Assembly: GCA_937900965.1 (NCBI GenBank)
Contig: CALCGJ010000144.1
Span: forward strand, 1-36,580
Direction: 5' to 3'
From: an uncultured Bacteroidota bacterium
Lineage (GTDB): Bacteria > Bacteroidota > Bacteroidia > Bacteroidales > FEN-979
Length of the DNA: 36,580 nucleotides
Below, piece by piece: positions 32,143 through 36,580 of the stretch (positions are counted from its first letter, which is position 1; the number at the start of each line of letters is the position of its first letter). Made by a program: the position numbers and the translations under genes. The notes under the pieces were generated by a model. The model had not been told where the DNA came from and did not search any database. It saw nothing but the letters and a program-made list of their open reading frames with translations.

Positions 32143-32232
32143 TTAAGTATTTACAGGACAAAGATATTTGAATTTGCTTGATCAGAGTTATTTACTTCGA
32201 TTTTTTTATGATAAAAATCTGAGGAAATTTGA

Positions 32233-32240
32233 TAAATTTG
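32233..32240 (+). promoter_or_regulatory. -7 promoter box for the nucleotidyltransferase module
   Basis: TAAATTTG matches TAnnTTTG, 34 bp before the ATG at 32275. The -33 position is not conserved. Confidence 0.5.
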
Positions 32241-32274
32241 CATAGGTTAGAGAGTATATTTATCATTTTTCCCT

Positions 32275-32541
32275 ATGGAAGACAACGAATGGTTGCCTCG
32301 GGTAGATGAACCTATGGAAGAATACCTCAGATCGGATCGATACCGGCAACACTCCTTGACAATTACTTTTTCTGACTTTAAGGGTCAGGAAGAAGAAAAT
32401 TACATGTTCTGGAGAAGCCTAACTCCCAGACAACGGTTAGAGTTGCATTTTTTAATGGTTAAGGCTATTTATCCACATGAATTGGAAAAATCAAGCGATA
32501 TAGATCTCAATGACATTGTATTTAATGAGTTTCCCTCATGA
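32275..32541 (+). CDS. Small acidic partner protein of the nucleotidyltransferase, possible antitoxin-like component
   Basis: This 88-residue acidic protein has no domain that I can name. It has DEPMEEYLRSDRYRQHSLTI near the N-terminus and the helical stretch FWRSLTPRQRLELHFLMVKAIYP in the middle, of a kind I associate with small proteins paired with nucleotidyltransferases in Bacteroidota. The stop overlaps the start of the next gene in an ATGA, so the two are translationally coupled. Size, charge, coupling and partner fit the antitoxin side of a two-gene module, but no DNA-binding motif is visible, and a regulator or substrate adaptor is equally possible. Confidence 0.7.
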   Translation: MEDNEWLPRVDEPMEEYLRSDRYRQHSLTITFSDFKGQEEENYMFWRSLTPRQRLELHFLMVKAIYPHELEKSSDIDLNDIVFNEFPS

Positions 32542-33011
32542 ATATATTCAACGATCTTCATAAACGATTTGTCATTGAACTACTTAACAATTATGTTGAA
32601 TTTATCGTTGTAGGTGGAATTTCTGTTGTTTTTCACGGATATATAAGAACAACCGGTGATCTGGATCTATGGATTCATTCGACCAATAATAACAAGCTGA
32701 AGTTGATCGCTGTCATCAGACAATTTGGTCTTAATGAAGATTCGATCTCACTTCTTGAAAGTAAAGATTTCACAACTCCCCTCGCATTCCATTTTAATGA
32801 CCCTCCGTACAAGATTGAGTTTCTTACTCAAATAACTGGATTAAAGTTTAAAGATGCATATCCGCATTGTGAGTACTTGGAATTAGATGGACTAAAGGTT
32901 CCGTTTCTTGGATTGGATGACTTGATTACTAATAAGCTCATTACCGGTCGGTTAAAGGATCAAGCTGACGTAGAGGAATTACAAAAAATTCACAGAAAGA
33001 AACAACTATAG
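32538..33011 (+). CDS. Nucleotidyltransferase (MNT/AbiEii-like fold)
   Basis: This 157-residue protein has the minimal nucleotidyltransferase fold: EFIVVGGISVVFHGYIRTTGDLDLWI, in which GG starts near residue 26 and the metal-binding DLDLW lies near residue 41 (two aspartates two residues apart). Later FHFNDPPYKIEFLTQI supplies a plausible third acidic position. This pattern occurs in nucleotidyltransferases of AbiEii, MenT and the MNT half of HEPN/MNT pairs, which transfer NMP or nucleotides to proteins or tRNA. No HEPN domain is in view. The gene overlaps the 88-residue gene by 4 bp and lies between two tandem arrays. Toxin, modifier or housekeeping role cannot be told apart. Confidence 0.8.
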   Translation: MNIFNDLHKRFVIELLNNYVEFIVVGGISVVFHGYIRTTGDLDLWIHSTNNNKLKLIAVIRQFGLNEDSISLLESKDFTTPLAFHFNDPPYKIEFLTQITGLKFKDAYPHCEYLELDGLKVPFLGLDDLITNKLITGRLKDQADVEELQKIHRKKQL

Positions 33012-33063
33012 ATCCATAAATCAACTTAACCCAGTTTCATATCAAGTCTCACGTATCGGATAT

Positions 33064-33098
33064 CCAGGATCCAGCATCTAGGATCTAGGATCTAGGAT
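33064..33098. repeat. 7-bp tandem array, unit CYAGGAT, over the dnaE stop codon
   Basis: Five copies (CCAGGAT, CCAGCAT, then CTAGGAT three times) overlap the 3' end of dnaE. The dnaE stop (TAG, 33085-33087) and the preceding residues LDPRS are read from this array. The same unit occurs at 12771. Confidence 0.9.
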
Positions 33099-36000
33099 CT
33101 AGTTTCACCGGCATCTTCGCCATCTTCTCTACTTCCATACTCGGGAACCCGAACTCCTCAACAACTTTCCCCAGAATTAAATAGATACCATCCCCTCGAA
33201 ATGGATATTTATTGACTGACTGCGGGAAATGTACCGTATCGAAAAATTGTCCGTGCACATCGATGAAGGTCCCGAAGTGCATCCACTCCTTTTTGACTGT
33301 CCGGACATATTTGATGGCAACGAGCAGCCCCAGCATCCTCACCTTCTTTCGTATATATTGATTCATCTCTGTCGCCATAATCTCTCCTCTGAAAGAGGTC
33401 TCAAGAAGATCGAACCAGGTATGTGTCACCGGCCAGCCAAGGAGCTCGATTTCGTCATATACCTCCTCGAGCTGTGATTGCCAGAGAGTAGGAAGTTCGA
33501 ATTTTTTAACAGGAGTCTCAAATAATGTATGAGGGTGTGAGGGAGGCTCAGAGCGCAGAGCACAGAGCTCAGAGGTTGCTTTTTCATTCTGAGCCCTGAG
33601 CCCTGAGCCCTGAGCAGAAAAAACAGCCCGGCCTCCTGACTTTTCCCCTCGTGCCTCATGCCTCATGACTGGTGCCTGTTGCTTTCCCAGCAGCATATGC
33701 GCTTCCCACAACAATGTAGATTTCGGCTTTTCCGTGAAGCGGAAAGCGCCGACACGAATCAGGATAATAAGCTGATCCATCGTGATCGGTACCCTGGCGA
33801 TAAAGTCTTCCAGCCCGTCATACAGCCTATCTTGCTTCAACCCTCGTCCCTCGTCCCTCTTCCCTCGTCCTTCGTCCTTCGTCCCTCGTCCTTCGTCCCT
33901 CGTCCCTCGTCCCTCGTCCTTCGTCCTTCGTCCCTCGTCCCTCTTTCCTCGTCCTTCGTCCTTCGTCTTTCGCCCCTCACTGATCATTTTCCCCACCTGG
34001 GCCTCCAGGTTTGCGATGTGGATAAAACCCACATAGATATCCTTTTCGCCACGTAAACAGGTAGTGTAGTCCCCATTATTCACACAGGGAAGATGCATGA
34101 CGGCTCCCCAGTTCTTTGCTTCATTCATGTAGACCCACGAAGGGTAGAACCCCCCAAAGTTATTGATCACTCCTACCATGAACTCCAACGGGTAGTGGGC
34201 CTTCAGGAAAAGACTCTGGTAGCTCTCCACCGCATACGAGGCCGAATGAGCTTTGGAGAAAGAGTACCCTGCAAACGACTCAATCTGACGCCACACCTCT
34301 TTGGTCACCTCTTCGGGGTAACCAAAATTTTTGCAGTTGCTGAAAAACTTGTCGATGATCCTCTGCAGCTCCTTTTTCGACCTGTATTTCCCGCTCATGG
34401 CACGGCGGATCACATCAGATTCGCTCAGGTCGAGGCCGGCAAAATGGTGGCAGATCTTCAGCACATCCTCTTGGTAAACCATCACTCCGTAAGTCTCTTT
34501 CAATTGCTCTTCCATCACCGGATGGAGGTAGTTAAACTTCCCGGGATTATGGAAGCGGTAGATATACTCCTTCATCATGCCCGATCGGGCTACGCCAGGT
34601 CGCACGATCGAACTGGCCGCTACCAGGGTTCGGTAGTCGTCGCACCGGAGCTTTTTCAGCAAACCGCGCATCGCCGGGCTCTCCACATAAAAACAACCGA
34701 TGGTACGGGCTGATTGCAATAATTTTTTCACCTCAGGGTCCTGTTTGAACTGCTGCACCTGATGTACATCCACGTTAATGCCGGAATTCCGTTTCACGAT
34801 TTCGGCCGTTTCAAATATGTGACCGATTCCCCGCTGACTCAGGATATCGAGTTTCTCAAAACCGATATCCTCCGCCACATACATATCCCACTGGGTTGTT
34901 GGAAACCCTTTGGGCGGAAGATCGAGTGCCGTATAACAGGTGATCGGCTTCTCGGAAATCAGCACTCCTCCTGCATGAATACTTCGGAGGTTTGGAAAAT
35001 CAACCATCATCTCCCCTATCCTGCTGATCTTCTCAATGATGCCGCTTCGGTTGATGGCCTCTTCGGGATGTTTCAGAAATGCATCTATCTCTCCTTTTGG
35101 CAACCCATGAACCTTTCCCAATTCCCGGTAGATCGAGTTGCCCTTGAACGTCGACATGGCGCCAAGCAAAGCAGTATGTTCATGACCATATCGCTTAAAC
35201 ATGTAATCCAGTACTTCATCCCGGTCCTTCCATGAGTAATCAATATCGAAATCGGGTGGCGAAGTACGTTTGGGGTTGATGAACCGCTCGAAGTATAGGT
35301 CCAGCTCAATGGGATCCACATTAGTGATCTTCAGGCAATAGGCTACAATGCTGTTGGCGCCGCTGCCTCTTCCCACATGGTAAAACCCCCGCGACATGGA
35401 ATAGCGGATAACATCCCAGGCGATGAGGAAATAGGCCGCAAATCCCATCTTGCAGATGATCTCTATCTCATGCCTGATACGATTGCGGGCTTCAATGTTC
35501 TTTTTACTGTAACGGTATTCCAGTCCGTCGAGGGCAAGTTTTTCCAGCAGCACCTGGTCATCGTAAACATCACCTGTAAAAGTCCGTTTGTTCTTGCACT
35601 CCCTGAAGTCGAAGTCGATGCTGCAGGCTTCAATCAGCTTCTCTGTGTTCCGGATGATCTCCGGATATTCCTGAAAAAGTTCAAGCAATTCGTCAATTGG
35701 CATCATCACCTCATCGGAAGATGCCAGTTGTTGCGGTTCCAGGCGGGTGAGCAGGATGTTGCGGTCTATCGCACGCAGGTTCCGGTGCAGTTCCCAGGTA
35801 GATTCATCTGCAACCGTAACCGGTGCCATAATAATCATCCGGTCAAGCAGGTGCCGGTGGCGGGAGAGAACAATGGGGTTGACGTCAGCAGGTCGAATGC
35901 CGATAAACTGGTGAATTGGTGAACTGGCGAACTGGTGAGTAATGTTCCTTTTCTCATTTTCCCATTTTGCCATTTTACTATTTTGCATTGCGGACTGCGG

Positions 36001-36414
36001 ACTGCGGACTGCAGACTCGAATGGATAGATCACCACCACATCATCAAACTCAGGCGCCTTGTCCGGCAAGGGCTGGTTCCGTAGATTGTGATGGGTCAGA
36101 AATTCATTCAGCTCGCGGAAGCCGTCGTTGTTTTTGGCCAGCCCGGTGTATAACAATTGGTCTTTCCGGCGAAATTCGATCCCGGCGATAGGTTTGATCC
36201 CCTTCTCCTTACACGTTGCTATGAAATCCATGATCCCTGTAGAATTGTTGATATCGGTCAGCGCCAGTACCGGCGGGATATCCGGCCGGGATCTCGGGGC
36301 AATCCGGCGGGTCGCCCGCACAGCATCGTAGGCCCGTACCGCCTGCTCCACCAATTGTTCAATGGAGAGGGTACCGTATCTGAGGGAGTAGTATGAGTGA
36401 CAGTTTAAATACAT
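33085..36414 (-). CDS. dnaE: DNA polymerase III alpha subunit, short Bacteroidota type, with three repeat-derived inserts
   Basis: The replicative or repair polymerase of this 1109-residue protein shows an N-terminal PHP domain (MYLNCHSYYSLRYGTLSIEQL), whose HxH metal motif is degenerate (NCH). The C-family catalytic aspartates are intact: Asp388, 390 and 392 in PPDFDIDYSW and Asp523 in KLDILSQRG; GRGSGANSIVAYCL and SFSKAHSASYAVESYQSLFLKAHYP are also typical. A helix-hairpin-helix-like and OB-fold end (LLVAIKYVRTVKKEWMHFGTF) follow. Three low-complexity inserts, residues about 132-171, 811-859 and 916-959, are encoded by 7- and 8-bp tandem arrays. Without them the protein is about 976 residues, close to the usual size of the second, short DnaE of this phylum. 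The last residues come from another array. It may be the mutagenic or repair type, since it lacks the usual long dnaE1 regions, but its partner genes lie outside the window. Confidence 0.9.
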   Translation of the reverse strand: MYLNCHSYYSLRYGTLSIEQLVEQAVRAYDAVRATRRIAPRSRPDIPPVLALTDINNSTGIMDFIATCKEKGIKPIAGIEFRRKDQLLYTGLAKNNDGFRELNEFLTHHNLRNQPLPDKAPEFDDVVVIYPFESAVRSPQSAMQNSKMAKWENEKRNITHQFASSPIHQFIGIRPADVNPIVLSRHRHLLDRMIIMAPVTVADESTWELHRNLRAIDRNILLTRLEPQQLASSDEVMMPIDELLELFQEYPEIIRNTEKLIEACSIDFDFRECKNKRTFTGDVYDDQVLLEKLALDGLEYRYSKKNIEARNRIRHEIEIICKMGFAAYFLIAWDVIRYSMSRGFYHVGRGSGANSIVAYCLKITNVDPIELDLYFERFINPKRTSPPDFDIDYSWKDRDEVLDYMFKRYGHEHTALLGAMSTFKGNSIYRELGKVHGLPKGEIDAFLKHPEEAINRSGIIEKISRIGEMMVDFPNLRSIHAGGVLISEKPITCYTALDLPPKGFPTTQWDMYVAEDIGFEKLDILSQRGIGHIFETAEIVKRNSGINVDVHQVQQFKQDPEVKKLLQSARTIGCFYVESPAMRGLLKKLRCDDYRTLVAASSIVRPGVARSGMMKEYIYRFHNPGKFNYLHPVMEEQLKETYGVMVYQEDVLKICHHFAGLDLSESDVIRRAMSGKYRSKKELQRIIDKFFSNCKNFGYPEEVTKEVWRQIESFAGYSFSKAHSASYAVESYQSLFLKAHYPLEFMVGVINNFGGFYPSWVYMNEAKNWGAVMHLPCVNNGDYTTCLRGEKDIYVGFIHIANLEAQVGKMISEGRKTKDEGRGKRDEGRRTKDEGRGTRDEGRGTKDEGRGKRDEGRGLKQDRLYDGLEDFIARVPITMDQLIILIRVGAFRFTEKPKSTLLWEAHMLLGKQQAPVMRHEARGEKSGGRAVFSAQGSGLRAQNEKATSELCALRSEPPSHPHTLFETPVKKFELPTLWQSQLEEVYDEIELLGWPVTHTWFDLLETSFRGEIMATEMNQYIRKKVRMLGLLVAIKYVRTVKKEWMHFGTFIDVHGQFFDTVHFPQSVNKYPFRGDGIYLILGKVVEEFGFPSMEVEKMAKMPVKLDPRS
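33549..33576. repeat. 7-bp tandem array in dnaE, unit CAGAGCN
   Basis: Four copies (CAGAGCG, CAGAGCA, CAGAGCT, CAGAGGT) inside the third dnaE insert encode part of the SELCALRSEPPS stretch. Confidence 0.85.
33589..33616. repeat. 7-bp tandem array in dnaE, unit CTGAGCC
   Basis: Three perfect CTGAGCC copies and a fourth, CTGAGCA, 12 bp from the previous array, encode AQGSGLRAQN in the third dnaE insert. Confidence 0.9.
33647..33674. repeat. 7-bp tandem array in dnaE, unit CCTCATG
   Basis: Two perfect CCTCATG copies flanked by CCTCGTG and ACTGGTG encode the MRHEARGE region of the third insert. Confidence 0.75.
33841..33980. repeat. Twenty-copy 7-bp tandem array in dnaE, unit CCYTCGT (minus ACGARGG)
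   Basis: Twenty consecutive heptamers keep phase over 140 bp; fifteen are exactly CCCTCGT or CCTTCGT, and the last two are degenerate. Because three units make 21 nt, the encoded insert repeats every seven residues (DEGRGKR, DEGRRTK, DEGRGTR, DEGRGTK). Confidence 0.97.
35911..35942. repeat. 8-bp tandem array in dnaE, unit GTGAACTG
   Basis: Four copies (GTGAATTG, GTGAACTG, GCGAACTG, GTGAGTAA) encode the HQFASSPIHQF part of the first dnaE insert. The same unit recurs at 36415-36430 upstream of dnaE. Confidence 0.85.
35953..35984. repeat. 8-bp tandem array in dnaE, unit NCCATTTT
   Basis: Four copies (CTCATTTT, CCCATTTT, GCCATTTT, ACTATTTT) follow the previous array after 10 bp and encode the SKMAKWENEK part of the first insert. 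Confidence 0.85.
35991..36018. repeat. 7-bp tandem array in dnaE, unit CGGACTG
   Basis: Three perfect CGGACTG copies and a fourth, CAGACTC, encode the AVRSPQSAMQ part of the first insert. With the two 8-bp arrays it makes a 110-bp composite. Confidence 0.9.
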
Positions 36415-36449
36415 GGTGAACTGGTGAATTGATTAATTATTAATCAATT
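36415..36449. promoter_or_regulatory. Repeat-plus-palindrome region upstream of dnaE
   Basis: Two copies of the 8-bp unit GGTGAACT (36415-36430) adjoin the dnaE ATG. They overlap a perfect 23-bp palindrome at 36427-36449 with arms AATTGATTAAT and ATTAATCAATT around one base. The palindrome could be an operator, for example of an SOS-type or other dimeric regulator; no -7 box is visible near it. Confidence 0.45.
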
Positions 36450-36580
36450 TTACGACCATAATATAATCATTTTTCGTTCAACCCGCGTTTCATTGAAAAA
36501 AATAGTGTCAGGAATCTGTATTCAGATTGTGTCCGGGAAAGTACAGAAGAATATACAGGGATTTGTGGGGATCCTTCAGA
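36450..36580. other. Right-hand end of the window without recognisable gene
   Basis: This 131-bp stretch upstream of dnaE shows no convincing reading frame, RNA or promoter box. It is A/T-rich for the first 60 bp. Confidence 0.5.

Noticed and set aside
33782-34036. Plus-strand reading frame rich in PSSLVPRPSSF across the dnaE array
   Set aside because: It is the antisense reading of the CCYTCGT heptamer array; such arrays are open in several frames because the 7-bp period gives a 21-nt codon cycle without stops.

Overview
The window looks like a chromosome segment from a Bacteroidota bacterium, probably class Bacteroidia; I cannot place it lower. Signs are secreted proteins ending in type IX secretion (T9SS) sorting tails, Bacteroidota-typical families (DUF4199, DUF2807, M49-type peptidase, short DnaE), a short SRP RNA, and many promoters with the Bacteroidota -7 box TAnnTTTG. 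The best one, TTTG-N19-TATTTTTG, is in front of tRNA-Lys.

Layout. 84-5380 (minus): a glycan operon with DUF4199, GT2, GT4, heptose-7-phosphate kinase hddA, a nitroreductase, a small DUF5808-like membrane protein and gmhA. GmhA and HddA are two steps toward nucleotide-activated heptose, and the two glycosyltransferases suggest a glycan or glycolipid product. 5400-6570: SRP RNA, a TsaC/YciO-type gene and tRNA-Lys(UUU) with a strong terminator. 6592-11728 (minus): five closely packed secreted proteins, four with T9SS tails and one TonB-C domain protein. 11997-16508: a DDAH-type amidinohydrolase, a large T9SS protein and a transglutaminase. 16677-21376: a cytochrome c, a DUF2339 membrane protein, and a tetraheme cytochrome / ferredoxin / NrfD membrane module with no catalytic subunit in view. 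21521-26807: patatin lipase, DUF2807 lipoprotein, coiled-coil membrane protein, SPFH protein and M49-like peptidase. 26774-33011: a broken histidine kinase, an O-methyltransferase, an RhlE-type helicase with a B12-type radical SAM protein, a broken PhzF gene and a two-gene nucleotidyltransferase module that resembles a toxin-antitoxin pair. 33085-36414 (minus): a DNA polymerase III alpha subunit.

The most striking property is a dispersed set of about twenty short tandem arrays, mostly with a 7-bp unit and some with 8 or 10 bp. They lie at gene borders and inside genes. Several units recur at distant places: ACGARGG in dnaE and in the methyltransferase; CYAGGAT after DDAH and after dnaE; TCGTAAA before tsaC and, inverted, after the radical SAM gene. 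Three inserts in dnaE carry them in frame, and the stop codons of dnaE, GT4 and the methyltransferase lie in arrays. They resemble the heptanucleotide STRR sequences of filamentous cyanobacteria. Two genes (PhzF, histidine kinase) have suffered internal deletions, which fits a locally plastic genome.

No gap between genes exceeds about 300 bases. I saw no CRISPR array, insertion sequence or phage genes.
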